A stretch of DNA of 64,000 bases from Paenibacillus silagei (GTDB lineage Bacteria; Bacillota; Bacilli; Paenibacillales; Paenibacillaceae): contig NZ_JAGGLV010000008.1 in NCBI RefSeq assembly GCF_017874735.1, forward strand, positions 1 to 64,000, written 5' to 3'. The notes below the pieces were generated by a model. That model made no database searches. It saw nothing but the letters and a program-made list of their open reading frames with translations, and was not told where the DNA came from. Each line of letters begins with the position of its first letter. Position 1 is the stretch's first letter. Shown piece after piece: positions 5,963 to 14,856 of the stretch. The position numbers and the translations under genes were made by a program.

Positions 5963-6748
5963 ATGCCGATTACCGCCGTACTATTTGACCTTGACGATAC
6001 TCTGCTGTGGGATGACCGCAGTGTGGAAGAAGCTTTCCGCCATGCTTGTGAGGCTGCTGGAGATTCCGTTGATCCCGGGGAGCTGGAAGCTGCTGTACGC
6101 AGGGAAGCCCGTACACTGTACGAATCCTATGAGACGTATCCGTTCACGAAGCTGATCGGTATTAATCCGTATGAAGCGCTGTGGGCGAACTTCACTGCCG
6201 GTGAGCAGCCTGAGTTCCGTCAACTGGAACAGCTTGCCCCTGTCTACCGTAAGGAATCCTGGCGCCGTGGCCTGGCCTCACTCGGGGTAGAGGATGAAGC
6301 GCTGGCTGCACAGCTGGCTGACAAGTTCGCCGCAGAGCGCCGCAGCCGTCCTTATATCTATGAGGAGACGCTTCAGGTGCTGGACGAGCTGCGCGGTAAG
6401 GTGAAGCTACTGCTGCTGACGAACGGCTGCCCGGCCCTTCAGCAGGAGAAGCTGGATGGTGTGCCGGAGCTTACCCCGTATTTTGACCACGTTGTAATTT
6501 CGGGAAGCTTCGGCAAAGGCAAGCCGGACAAGGGAATCTTCGAGCATGCGCTCGGACTGCTGGATATTACTCCAGAGCAAGGTATAATGGTGGGCGATAA
6601 GCTCACGACAGATATTCTTGGGGGCTTGTCTGCCGGACTGACCACGGTCTGGATCAACCGCAATAGCAAAGCCTCGGACCCGGAGATTACGCCGGATTAC
6701 CAGATCAGCCATCTTTCAGAGCTTCTGCCGCTGGTAGACTCCTTATAA
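5963..6748 (+). CDS. HAD-family hydrolase (subfamily IA), 261 aa
   Basis: Predicted phosphatase of the HAD superfamily, YjjG-like. Motif I is FDLDDTLLW (about 8-16), where the first Asp is the nucleophile and the second the general acid. Motif II is LLLTNGCP (about 153-160), motif III uses the Lys of GKGKPDKGIF (about 186-195), and motif IV is MVGDKLTTDILGG (about 211-223). The long helical cap lies between motifs I and II. ATG at 5963 is preferred over the in-frame GTG at 5951, which lies within the GGGAG-rich ribosome-binding region. Ends at a strong terminator. Substrate unknown. Confidence 0.9.
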   Translation: MPITAVLFDLDDTLLWDDRSVEEAFRHACEAAGDSVDPGELEAAVRREARTLYESYETYPFTKLIGINPYEALWANFTAGEQPEFRQLEQLAPVYRKESWRRGLASLGVEDEALAAQLADKFAAERRSRPYIYEETLQVLDELRGKVKLLLLTNGCPALQQEKLDGVPELTPYFDHVVISGSFGKGKPDKGIFEHALGLLDITPEQGIMVGDKLTTDILGGLSAGLTTVWINRNSKASDPEITPDYQISHLSELLPLVDSL

Positions 6749-6762
6749 TTGAATTCTATGAG

Positions 6763-6796
6763 GCCAGTATCCTATTTTAGGATATTGGCTTTTTTT
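6763..6796 (+). terminator. Intrinsic terminator
   Basis: GCCAGTATCC (6763-6772) pairs with GGATATTGGC (6780-6789, one G-T pair), then seven T. Confidence 0.85.
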
Positions 6797-6965
6797 ATAA
6801 AGATATGACTATTCTCATGTTCACGAGTGAATCATGCAGCTTCTTTAAGGCAAATTGAATAAAATGTGTATAATAAGAAGAGTAGCGATCTGACTTTCAT
6901 TGTAATATAGAATGGATATGTTCGTGGATGAAGAAGAATCTACCTATGAACCGGGAGGACTTCAG

Positions 6966-7388
6966 ATGATGAAGCCAAGGATACGCAGGGGACTTATATG
7001 CATTGTAATGGGGATGACGCTAGCCGGATGCTCGGGGAATAAGGAAAATGAGATGCAGATGCATGCTGCGGCCAATTCCTCCATGTCACCGATTAAGGTG
7101 GAGCTGAGCTGGACCCCGGAGGAAGTAACCGGAGGGACGGCAGTTAGCTTCAAGGCTGTGGTGACACAGGACGGTGAACCAGTGGATGATGCGAGAGAAG
7201 TAATGTTTGAGGTCAACGAGGCAGCGGATAAGACCAAGAAGGTTGAAATCAAGGGTGAAAGTGCCGGAGAAGGGGCTTATGTCGGGGAACATACCTTTGC
7301 AGAGGCAGGCGAATTCAGTGTCACTTCACATGTGACTGCCCGGACGCAGCATTCCATGCCAAGCAAGAAACTTGTGGTAGCGCCGTAA
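6966..7388 (+). CDS. YtkA/FixH-like lipoprotein, 140 aa
   Basis: The N-terminus is a lipoprotein signal: MMKPRIRRGLICIVMGM then the lipobox LAGC, so it is lipid-anchored on the outer face of the membrane. A Gly/Ser/Asn/Met-rich linker (EMQMHAAANSSM) follows. The rest is an immunoglobulin-like fold of the YtkA/FixH type: KVELSWTPEEVTGGTAVSFK, VMFEVNEA and GAYVGEHTFAEAGEFSVTSH. Met and His residues in the linker and domain would suit metal binding, which is inference. ATG at 6966 is chosen for GGGAGG 7 nt upstream; the 18 residues before it would spoil the signal peptide. TATAAT at 6871-6876 is a candidate -10. Confidence 0.75.
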   Translation: MMKPRIRRGLICIVMGMTLAGCSGNKENEMQMHAAANSSMSPIKVELSWTPEEVTGGTAVSFKAVVTQDGEPVDDAREVMFEVNEAADKTKKVEIKGESAGEGAYVGEHTFAEAGEFSVTSHVTARTQHSMPSKKLVVAP

Positions 7389-7497
7389 TAGAAATGAAAT
7401 CAATGGAAATACAAATAATGCAGGGTGGAAAGGAAGGCTTTCCGAAATCCCTTTATTCTGCTAAAATTACTCTAATGTTTCACTGGGGGGATGGAAA

Positions 7498-10400
7498 GTG
7501 GCCAAATACACACTTGCTGAGAGCTTGCAGCAGCGCATATTGATACTGGATGGAGCTATGGGTACCATGATTCAACAGGTGCCGCTCACCGGCGAGGATT
7601 TCGGCGGGGATGACCTGGATGGCTGTAATGAAATGCTGGTGCTGACCCGGCCAGAGGTTATACAGGACATTCATGAGAAATACCTGGAGGCCGGTGCGGA
7701 TCTGATTGAGACGAACACCTTCGGTGCCACTTCAGTGGTGCTTGCCGAATATGATATACAGGATCGTGCCCGGGAGATTAACCTTGCGGCCGCCAGACTT
7801 GCACGTAATGCCGCAGATAAATATGATACACCGCAGCGCCCGCGTTATGTTGTAGGAGCTATGGGACCGACCACCAAGACGCTCTCTGTCACCGGGGGAG
7901 TCACCTTCAAGGAGCTTATAGACAGCTATGAAGAACAGGCGGTTGCCCTGATCGACGGCAAGGTGGACGCGCTGCTCCTGGAGACATCCCAGGATACCCT
8001 GAACGTGAAGGCTGGAAGCATTGGCATCCGTAACGCCTTCGAGAAGAGCGGAATTACGCTTCCGGTGATGATTTCAGGAACGATTGAACCTATGGGAACT
8101 ACACTTGCCGGTCAGAATATAGAAGCCTTCTATATTTCGCTGGAGCATCTGAAGCCGGTGTCCATCGGACTGAACTGTGCTACCGGACCGGAGTTCATGC
8201 GGGATCATATCCGTTCACTGTCCGCGATCTCTTCAGCGGCCGTCAGCTGTTACCCGAACGCAGGTCTGCCGGATGAGAACGGGAATTATCATGAATCTCC
8301 GGATTCCCTGGCCCGTAAGCTTGGCGGCTTCGCGGAGAAGGGCTGGCTGAACATTGCCGGCGGCTGCTGCGGAACGACTCCTGATCATATCCGGGCGATG
8401 GCTGAAGTGATGGCGGCTTACCCGCCGCGTAAGCTTGACGGCCAGCATCCTCCGGCCTTATCGGGGATAGAGCCGGTGTACGTTGAGAGTGAGAACCGTC
8501 CGTATATGGTCGGTGAACGGACCAATGTCCTCGGTTCCCGGAAGTTCAAGCGTCTAATCGTCGAGGGGAAATATGAGGAAGCTTCGGAGATAGCCCGTGC
8601 CCAGGTGAAGAGCGGCGCACAGGTTATTGATGTCTGCGTGCAGGACCCGGACCGGGATGAGACGGAAGACATCATGCGGTTCCTGGAGCTGGTGGTGAAG
8701 AAGGTCAAGGTGCCGTTAATGATCGATACGACGGACCCGAAGGTCATTGATCTGGCCTTGCAGTATTGTCAGGGTAAAGCGATCATTAACTCCATTAACC
8801 TTGAAGATGGTGAAGAGAAATTCGAGCATGTTACGCCTTTGATTCATAAATACGGGGCAGCGATTGTTGTAGGCACCATCGACGAGACCGGCCAGGCTAT
8901 CCTGGCTTCGGACAAGCTGGAGGTGGCCAGACGTTCCTACGATCTGCTGGTCAACAAATACGGTCTGGCTCCCGAGGATCTGATCTTCGATACCCTGGTA
9001 TTCCCTGTAGGAACCGGAGATGAGCAGTATATCGGCTCCGCCAAAGAGACGATTGACGGCATCCGTCTGATCAAGGAGGCCATGCCTGCTGTTCACACGA
9101 TTCTCGGTATCAGTAATGTCTCCTTCGGTCTGCCGGAAGCCGGCCGCGAGGTGCTCAATTCGGTATTCCTGTACGAGTGCACCAAGGCCGGTCTGGATTA
9201 TGCCATTGTGAACACCGAGAAGGTGGAGCGGTACGCATCGATCCCTGAAGAGGAGCGCAAGCTTGCAGAAGAGCTGATCTATAATACGAATGACGATACC
9301 TTGTCTGCGTTCGTGGCGGCTTTTCGCGGCAAAAAGGTGGAGAAGAAGGAGAAGATCTCCAATCTCTCCCTGGATGAGCGCTTAGCTTCCTATGTGGTAG
9401 AAGGCACTAAGGAGGGGCTGATTCCGGATCTGGATGAAGCGCTGAAGACCTCACCTCCGCTGGAGATCATTAATGGACCGCTGATGGCGGGGATGTCTGA
9501 AGTAGGACGGCTGTTTAATAACAATGAATTAATCGTGGCAGAGGTACTCCAGAGTGCGGAGGTCATGAAGGCCTCTGTAAGCCATCTGGAGCAGTTCATG
9601 CAGAAGGATGAGACCTCGGTTAAGGGGAGAATCATGCTTGCGACCGTCAAGGGTGATGTGCATGATATCGGTAAAAACCTGGTCGAGATTATTCTCTCCA
9701 ACAACGGTTATGAGATCGTCAATCTGGGGATCAAGGTTCCGCCAGAGAATATTATTGAAGCCTTCCGCAAGGAAAAGGCTGACGCCATCGGCTTGTCGGG
9801 ACTGCTGGTGAAGTCGGCGCAGCAGATGGTACTGACTGCGCAGGATCTGCGGTCCGCCGGTATTGATGTACCGATTATGGTGGGCGGCGCAGCGCTGACC
9901 CGCAAATTCACCAAGACACGAATCCGTCCGGAGTATGACGGGCTCGTCTTATATGCCAAGGATGCCATGGACGGTCTGGATATCGCCAACCGGCTGATGA
10001 ACCCGCTGGAGCGGGTGAAGATTGAGGAGGAGGTCCGCGAGGAGGCTGAGGCTGCCGTAGCTGTCGCTCCGCAAGCGCCGCTTCCCGAGCTTACGCGCGC
10101 AGTCCGCTCCAAAATCTCGGCTGATGCCCCGGTGTTCACCCCGCCTGATCTGGAGCGTCATGTCCTGCGCAATTATCCGCTGGGACATGTGATTCCTTAT
10201 GTGAATATGCAGATGCTGCTCGGCCATCATCTCGGCTTGCGCGGCTCTGTAGAGGCGCAATTGGCAGCGCGGGACCCGCGTACGGTAGAATTGAAAGAGA
10301 CCGTTGACGATATTCTGCATCAGGCGATGCTCGAAGGCACGATCGTGCCGCATGCGATGTACCAGTTCTTCCCGGCCCAGTCACGCGGGAATGACATTCT

Positions 10401-10935
10401 GATCTATGATCCGCAGGATCAGGCTAAGGTGCTGCATACCTTCACCTTCCCGCGCCAGAATGTGGAGCCGTATCTCTGCCTTGCTGATTTCCTGAAGCCA
10501 GTGGAGAGCGGAGTCATGGACTATGTTGGCTTCCTGGTGGTTACTGCGGGACATGGTGTCCGTGAATTATCGACTGAACTTAAGGATAAAGGAGATTATC
10601 TCCGTTCCCATGCTCTGCAGGCAGTCGCTCTTGAAGTCGCAGAGGGTCTGGCTGAACGTGTCCATCATATGATGCGCGATACCTGGGGATTCCCGGACCC
10701 GGCAGATATGACTATGAAGCAAAGACATGGCGCGCGTTACCAGGGCATCCGTGTATCCTTCGGCTACCCGGCCTGCCCGGATCTGGAGGATCAGGGGCCG
10801 TTATTCAAGCTCATGAAGCCTGAGGATATCGGCGTGCAGCTTACCGAGGGCTTCATGATGGAGCCGGAGGCTTCGGTCTCGGCGATGGTCTTTGCCCACC
10901 CTGAAGCGCAGTACTTCAATGTGGAGAAGCTCTGA
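7498..10935 (+). CDS. metH: Methionine synthase, cobalamin-dependent (MetH), 1145 aa
   Basis: Transfers the methyl group of 5-methyltetrahydrofolate to homocysteine via cobalamin. All four modules are present. The homocysteine domain (about 1-310) has DGAMGTMIQ and the zinc-binding Cys residues in NCATG and GGCCGTTPDHI. The pterin domain (about 335-620) contains GERTNVLGSRKF. The cobalamin module (about 630-860) has GDVHDIGKN with the lower-ligand His near residue 722. The AdoMet activation domain (about 880-1145) ends with RYQGIRVSFGYPACPD. GTG start with GGGGGG about 7 nt upstream. I see no S-box or cobalamin riboswitch in the 109 nt upstream. Length is slightly shorter than E. coli MetH. 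Confidence 0.97.
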   Translation: MAKYTLAESLQQRILILDGAMGTMIQQVPLTGEDFGGDDLDGCNEMLVLTRPEVIQDIHEKYLEAGADLIETNTFGATSVVLAEYDIQDRAREINLAAARLARNAADKYDTPQRPRYVVGAMGPTTKTLSVTGGVTFKELIDSYEEQAVALIDGKVDALLLETSQDTLNVKAGSIGIRNAFEKSGITLPVMISGTIEPMGTTLAGQNIEAFYISLEHLKPVSIGLNCATGPEFMRDHIRSLSAISSAAVSCYPNAGLPDENGNYHESPDSLARKLGGFAEKGWLNIAGGCCGTTPDHIRAMAEVMAAYPPRKLDGQHPPALSGIEPVYVESENRPYMVGERTNVLGSRKFKRLIVEGKYEEASEIARAQVKSGAQVIDVCVQDPDRDETEDIMRFLELVVKKVKVPLMIDTTDPKVIDLALQYCQGKAIINSINLEDGEEKFEHVTPLIHKYGAAIVVGTIDETGQAILASDKLEVARRSYDLLVNKYGLAPEDLIFDTLVFPVGTGDEQYIGSAKETIDGIRLIKEAMPAVHTILGISNVSFGLPEAGREVLNSVFLYECTKAGLDYAIVNTEKVERYASIPEEERKLAEELIYNTNDDTLSAFVAAFRGKKVEKKEKISNLSLDERLASYVVEGTKEGLIPDLDEALKTSPPLEIINGPLMAGMSEVGRLFNNNELIVAEVLQSAEVMKASVSHLEQFMQKDETSVKGRIMLATVKGDVHDIGKNLVEIILSNNGYEIVNLGIKVPPENIIEAFRKEKADAIGLSGLLVKSAQQMVLTAQDLRSAGIDVPIMVGGAALTRKFTKTRIRPEYDGLVLYAKDAMDGLDIANRLMNPLERVKIEEEVREEAEAAVAVAPQAPLPELTRAVRSKISADAPVFTPPDLERHVLRNYPLGHVIPYVNMQMLLGHHLGLRGSVEAQLAARDPRTVELKETVDDILHQAMLEGTIVPHAMYQFFPAQSRGNDILIYDPQDQAKVLHTFTFPRQNVEPYLCLADFLKPVESGVMDYVGFLVVTAGHGVRELSTELKDKGDYLRSHALQAVALEVAEGLAERVHHMMRDTWGFPDPADMTMKQRHGARYQGIRVSFGYPACPDLEDQGPLFKLMKPEDIGVQLTEGFMMEPEASVSAMVFAHPEAQYFNVEKL

Positions 10936-10961
10936 GCCTTCCGCATGCTTACCGGTCAGAA

Positions 10962-11037
10962 GGGGCTACGCCCCGACTTTTCGGAACCTCCCGTTACCGG
11001 GAGGTTTTTTGCTGCAAAAGATGCTTTTGCAGCAAAA
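10962..11037 (+). terminator. Three stacked hairpins behind metH
   Basis: Hairpin 1: GGGGC/GCCCC (10962-10974). Hairpin 2: AACCTCCCG/CGGGAGGTT (10985-11006), then TTTTTT, a classic terminator. Hairpin 3: TTTTGCTGCAAAA/TTTTGCAGCAAAA (11007-11037), a perfect 13-bp stem with a 5-nt loop, starting in the T-run of hairpin 2. Confidence 0.8.
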
Positions 11038-11119
11038 ACAGAGTAGAATTCTTGTCATAAGAACGGGCAAGATCACAAAAAATAATAAAGACATCTGGGC
11101 GAGAGAGAGGAGGGGCATA

Positions 11120-12070
11120 ATGGAAATCTATTTTCTCGGAACGAATGCCGGGGTGCCGACGCTGCAGCGCAATGTGACGTCGGTTGCACTCCGGCTGCTT
11201 GAAGAACGGCGAACCTTCTGGATGTTCGACTGCGGGGAAGGGACACAGCATCAGGTTCTGCGCTCGCCGCTGCGGCTGGGCAAGCTGGAGAAGCTATTTA
11301 TCACCCATCTGCACGGTGATCATCTGTTTGGCCTGCCCGGACTCATCTCCAGCAGGGGCTACCAGGGCGGGACTTCACCGCTTACGGTGTACGGACCTCC
11401 CGGGCTCAAGGCATATCTGGACATATCGCTGTCTGTCAGCCAGTCCCGCATTCCTTATAAGCTGGAGATTGTGGAACACAGCGGCGGGCTGATTTTTGAG
11501 GATGAGACCTTCAAGGTGGAAGCAGGACTGCTGGAGCACCGGATTGACAGCTATGGCTACCGGGTTACGGAGAAGGACAGTCCGGGTAACCTGAATACGG
11601 AGCTGCTGAAGAGCTATGGACTGAAGCCGGGACCGCTGTATGGCCGGTTAAAAAAAGGCGAGGATATCACTACTGATGAAGGCGTGCTGATCCGGGCGGC
11701 CGAGGTGATTCATGCACCCAAGCGCGGACGTATCGTAGTTATTCTGGGAGATACCCGGCCTTGTGCGGGCTCACTGCCGCTGGCGCAGGATGCCGATCTG
11801 ATTATTCATGAGGCGACATTTGCCCATAGCCTGGCAGAAATGGCTCATCAATATCATCACAGCACTGCACAGCAGGCTGCGGAGCTGGCAAGGGATGCAG
11901 GCGGGGCTGAGCTGATCTTGACCCACTTCAGCTCGCGTTACACTTCGCAGGAGGAGCTCGCTCCGCTGCTGAAGGAAGCGCAGGAGATCTTCCCGAATAC
12001 GCTGCTGGCAGAGGAATTCTGCACCTTCCCGGTCTACCGGAGAACCCCGGGAAATGACGCTGCGGACTGA
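11120..12070 (+). CDS. rnz: Ribonuclease Z (tRNase Z), 316 aa
   Basis: Metallo-beta-lactamase-fold endonuclease that trims tRNA 3' ends. The zinc motif THLHGDHLFGLPGL lies near residues 60-73. Other metal ligands are visible in GDTRPC, HEATF and LTHFSSRY, the usual tRNase Z blocks. N-terminal MEIYFLGTNAGVPTLQRN is the family start. ATG at 11120 has GGAGGGG 4-5 nt upstream; the longer frame begins inside metH and runs through its terminator. Length fits the bacterial short form. It follows metH but is separated by three hairpins, so it probably has its own promoter. Confidence 0.96.
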   Translation: MEIYFLGTNAGVPTLQRNVTSVALRLLEERRTFWMFDCGEGTQHQVLRSPLRLGKLEKLFITHLHGDHLFGLPGLISSRGYQGGTSPLTVYGPPGLKAYLDISLSVSQSRIPYKLEIVEHSGGLIFEDETFKVEAGLLEHRIDSYGYRVTEKDSPGNLNTELLKSYGLKPGPLYGRLKKGEDITTDEGVLIRAAEVIHAPKRGRIVVILGDTRPCAGSLPLAQDADLIIHEATFAHSLAEMAHQYHHSTAQQAAELARDAGGAELILTHFSSRYTSQEELAPLLKEAQEIFPNTLLAEEFCTFPVYRRTPGNDAAD

Positions 12071-12363
12071 ATTATTTTCCGGGAAAGCGCAGGAAATGAC
12101 AGGGCTATGCCAAAAATAGCCGGGCGCTGCTGGCGTTCGCTAGCGTTCGACGAAGAATGTTAAATTTAAAGTAAAAGGTAAGGATTAAGGGTACGAAGCA
12201 GTAGAGAAAATGCCGAAACAAAGCGGCTAAAAATAGCAGGCAGGCGGGCAATAAACCCATTCGCAGCGCGCTTCCCGGAGAAGCCGCCGCTGCTCTGAAA
12301 TATAATTCATAGGGTTAATAATAAATGAGATGAACCACCAAGTTCGAATCGATAGGAGGAGTT

Positions 12364-13152
12364 ATGAACAATATCGGAGGCTTGTTAATTGATCTGGATG
12401 GCACCTTGTATCATGGCGGCAGAATGATTCCCGGGGCCCAGCGGCTGATATCAGCGCTTCGTGCGGCGGAGATTCCGTTCCTGTATGTGACGAATAACTC
12501 TTCAAGAACACCGGCGAGTGTAGCTGCACATTTGCGCGGAATGGGCATTGAAGCCAGGCCCGAGGAGGTCTGCACTTCATCGCTGGCTGCCGCCCGTTAC
12601 ATTGCCGGAGAATCTCCGGGAGCATCCGTGGCGATACTTGGAGAAGAGGGGCTGGTGGAAGCCTGCACAGAGGCAGGGCTAACCCTGGTCTCCGAGCATC
12701 CGCAGTATGTTGTGCAGGGGATTGACCGTTCTTTTACATATGAAGCACTGGCCCGCGCCTCGCGTTGGATTCGTGAAGGAGCCAGATTCGTCCTGACCAA
12801 TCCCGATCTGATGCTTCCCTCCGATGACGGAGTGATGCCCGGTGCAGGTACGATAGGTGCAGCTATTGAAGCAGCCAGCGGAGTGGCGCCCGTGGTCATC
12901 GGCAAGCCCGAGACGCACCTGGTGACATATGCGACATCTCTGCTCGGTATCAAGCCGGAGGATGCGGTGATGGTGGGTGACAATATGAGAACGGATATCT
13001 TGGCGGGTGCCAATGCAGGTTGCCGGACCGTACTGGTGCTTACGGGACTTACCACCCGGGATAATCTGGAGCATTACCAGCAGCTGACCGGAGTCAAGCC
13101 TGATGAAATTTGTGCTGATTTAGCTGAACTTATGGTACTGCTCGGTGTATAA
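12364..13152 (+). CDS. HAD-IIA family phosphatase (NagD/AraL-like), 262 aa
   Basis: Predicted sugar- or nucleotide-phosphate phosphatase with the IIA cap. Motif I is GLLIDLDGTLYHGG (about 5-18). Motif II is YVTNNSSRT (about 42-50). Motif III uses the Lys of VIGKPETHL, and motif IV is MVGDNMRTDILAG (about 204-216). These spacings match the NagD/p-nitrophenyl phosphatase subgroup. ATG follows AGGAGGAGTT. The 293 nt upstream contain no gene; they hold two copies of GCGTTCG near 12130-12150 but no clear terminator for rnz. Followed by the Fpg-like gene after 45 nt. Confidence 0.9.
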   Translation: MNNIGGLLIDLDGTLYHGGRMIPGAQRLISALRAAEIPFLYVTNNSSRTPASVAAHLRGMGIEARPEEVCTSSLAAARYIAGESPGASVAILGEEGLVEACTEAGLTLVSEHPQYVVQGIDRSFTYEALARASRWIREGARFVLTNPDLMLPSDDGVMPGAGTIGAAIEAASGVAPVVIGKPETHLVTYATSLLGIKPEDAVMVGDNMRTDILAGANAGCRTVLVLTGLTTRDNLEHYQQLTGVKPDEICADLAELMVLLGV

Positions 13153-13197
13153 TGACAAAGGTGACCATTTGACCATCCAAGAAGGGAAGATGACAAT

Positions 13198-14013
13198 ATG
13201 CCGGAATTGCCGGAAATGGAGAATTACAGAAAGCTGCTTAGCCAGCATCTAATAAACGTACCCATTACAGGGGTAACCGTAAATAGAGAAAAGACTATCA
13301 ATATGGAGACTGAAGAATTCGTGAAGGGACTGGTCGGTGCCCGAATTGTATTCGTGGAACGCCGCGCCAAGCATATCCTCTTCCACCTGCATGACGGCCG
13401 CAGACTGCTGCTGCATCTGATGCTGGGCGGACTACTGTTCTATGGTACAGAGGAAGAACGTCCTGACCGTACTACACAGGTTGAGCTTGCGTTCGGTGAG
13501 CATATCCTCTACTTCATGGGGCTGCGTTTGGGCTATCTCCATCTGCTGTCTGTCAAGGAGGGTGAAGCGGCAATGGGGAAGCTTGGACCCGAGCTGCTGG
13601 ACCGCCGGATGACGGCCGAACGCTTCGCCGGACTGCTCAAGGGACGGCGCGGCGCGTTGAAGAGTCTGCTGGTTAACCAGCATGTTATGGCCGGAATCGG
13701 CAACTGCTATGCTGACGAGATTGCTTATGAAGCCCGTCTGCTACCATCTACGCTTGTTCAGAATCTGTCAACGGAAGCGGTGACCCGGCTGTACGACAGC
13801 GTGCGTAAGGTGTTAACGGATGCCACTGAAATCGGCGGGTATATGGAAATGCCGTTCATGACCGGCGACACCGTGACCGGTTCTTATAATGATGCCTGTA
13901 AAGTGTATGACCGCGAAGGCGAGCCTTGCCTGCGCGGCGGGGGAACCATAGTGAAGACAGAGCTGTCCGGACGCAAGGTATTCTATTGCCCGGATTGCCA
14001 GCATGACGCATAG
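13198..14013 (+). CDS. Fpg/Nei-family DNA glycosylase-lyase, variant zinc finger, 271 aa
   Basis: Base-excision repair glycosylase/AP lyase. The catalytic N-terminus MPELPEMENYRK keeps Pro2 and Glu3, and the conserved Lys is in ERRAKHILFHL near residue 60. The helix-two-turn-helix is GIGNCYADEIAYEARLLPS (about 165-183). The C-terminal finger is unusual. In the normal form the pairs are C-x2-C...C-x2-C, but after GEPC the second Cys is replaced by a Gly stretch (LRGGGT), while an extra Cys appears earlier in DACKVYD. The Cys are near 234, 244, 264 and 267. The intercalation loop (HLMLGGLLFYG) also differs from MutM. Its last 11 nt overlap nfo. Confidence 0.88.
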   Translation: MPELPEMENYRKLLSQHLINVPITGVTVNREKTINMETEEFVKGLVGARIVFVERRAKHILFHLHDGRRLLLHLMLGGLLFYGTEEERPDRTTQVELAFGEHILYFMGLRLGYLHLLSVKEGEAAMGKLGPELLDRRMTAERFAGLLKGRRGALKSLLVNQHVMAGIGNCYADEIAYEARLLPSTLVQNLSTEAVTRLYDSVRKVLTDATEIGGYMEMPFMTGDTVTGSYNDACKVYDREGEPCLRGGGTIVKTELSGRKVFYCPDCQHDA

Positions 14014-14854
14014 CCCCTTCATAGGGGCGCATGTCAGCATACGCGGCGGGTACGGGCAGGCTGCCCGGTCCGCCAGGGAGAGCGGGGCTACATGTTTTCA
14101 GTATTTTCCGAAGAATCCGCGCAGTCTGAAGCTGAAGCCGGTAGACTACCGCGATGCAAGCAGCTGCGCAGAATACTGCCGGGAGCAGGGGATGGCTTCC
14201 ATTGCCCACACCCCGTATCCGACGAATCTGGCTGCTGGCCCGGGCGACAGAGAGGTGATGATTGCCTCCCTGCGCAATGATCTGGAGATTGCCGAGGCGT
14301 GCGGATCGGTGGGCATTGTGGTGCATTTCGGTCATTTTGCCGGGATGGAGCCGTTACAGGGTTATCAAAAAATTATACAATGTATGAACGAGGTGCTGGC
14401 AGACTGGACCGGACGAACCAAGCTGCTGCTTGAGAATATGGCAGGGAATCATGGGTATGAAGGCATGACGCCCGAAGAGCTGGTTAAGGTCCGTGAGCTG
14501 TGCCGCTACCCGGAGAAGATCGGCTTTTGCTTCGATACCTGCCATGCTTTCGCTGCAGGCATCTGGAATCCGGAGCAGACGGACGAGCTTATCGTACGCG
14601 GTGAGAAGCTGGGGTACTGGGCGAATCTGGCGGCTGTGCATTTGAATGACTCCCGGTTCCCCTACGGCTCAAGGCGGGACAGACATGCTGGAATCGGTAG
14701 CGGATACATCGGGGGTGCGGCGCTTAGCCAGCTTGTGAAGATGGAGTTCCTGGCTGATAAAGTGATCGTTATGGAAACAGAAAAGGGACCGGATGGCACG
14801 CACAGAGCGGAGATTGCTGCTGTGAGGACCTGGTTTGAGGCGGGGGAGGATTGA
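14003..14854 (+). CDS. nfo: Endonuclease IV, AP endonuclease, 283 aa
   Basis: Cleaves 5' of abasic sites during base-excision repair, using a tri-metal TIM barrel. Family blocks seen: FIGAHVSIRGGYGQA at the start, AHTPYPTNLA, VVHFGHFAG, LLLENMAGN, FCFDTCHAFAAG and HLNDSRFPYGSRRDRHAGIG. Together these supply the His, Asp and Glu zinc ligands. Its ATG lies inside the 3' end of the glycosylase gene (11-nt overlap), so the two are probably translationally coupled: the glycosylase produces abasic sites or nicks that Nfo processes. The thioredoxin-like gene starts 2 nt after its stop. Confidence 0.95.
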   Translation: MTHSPFIGAHVSIRGGYGQAARSARESGATCFQYFPKNPRSLKLKPVDYRDASSCAEYCREQGMASIAHTPYPTNLAAGPGDREVMIASLRNDLEIAEACGSVGIVVHFGHFAGMEPLQGYQKIIQCMNEVLADWTGRTKLLLENMAGNHGYEGMTPEELVKVRELCRYPEKIGFCFDTCHAFAAGIWNPEQTDELIVRGEKLGYWANLAAVHLNDSRFPYGSRRDRHAGIGSGYIGGAALSQLVKMEFLADKVIVMETEKGPDGTHRAEIAAVRTWFEAGED

Positions 14855-14856
14855 AG

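Noticed and set aside
7389..7497. S-box or cobalamin riboswitch before metH
   Set aside because: Only 109 nt are available and none of the conserved cores are present; only a small GGAAAG/CTTTCC hairpin is seen.
9708..10139. Antisense ORFs within metH and other long high-GC genes
   Set aside because: Codon-position shadows of the sense frame without start signals.
10892..11119. 76-residue N-terminal extension of RNase Z
   Set aside because: Runs through the end of metH and its terminators; the family start MEIYFLGTNAG has a good RBS.
12071..12363. Possible small gene or RNA between rnz and the HAD gene
   Set aside because: No ORF with an RBS and no clear terminator-bounded structure; only short GC-rich repeats.
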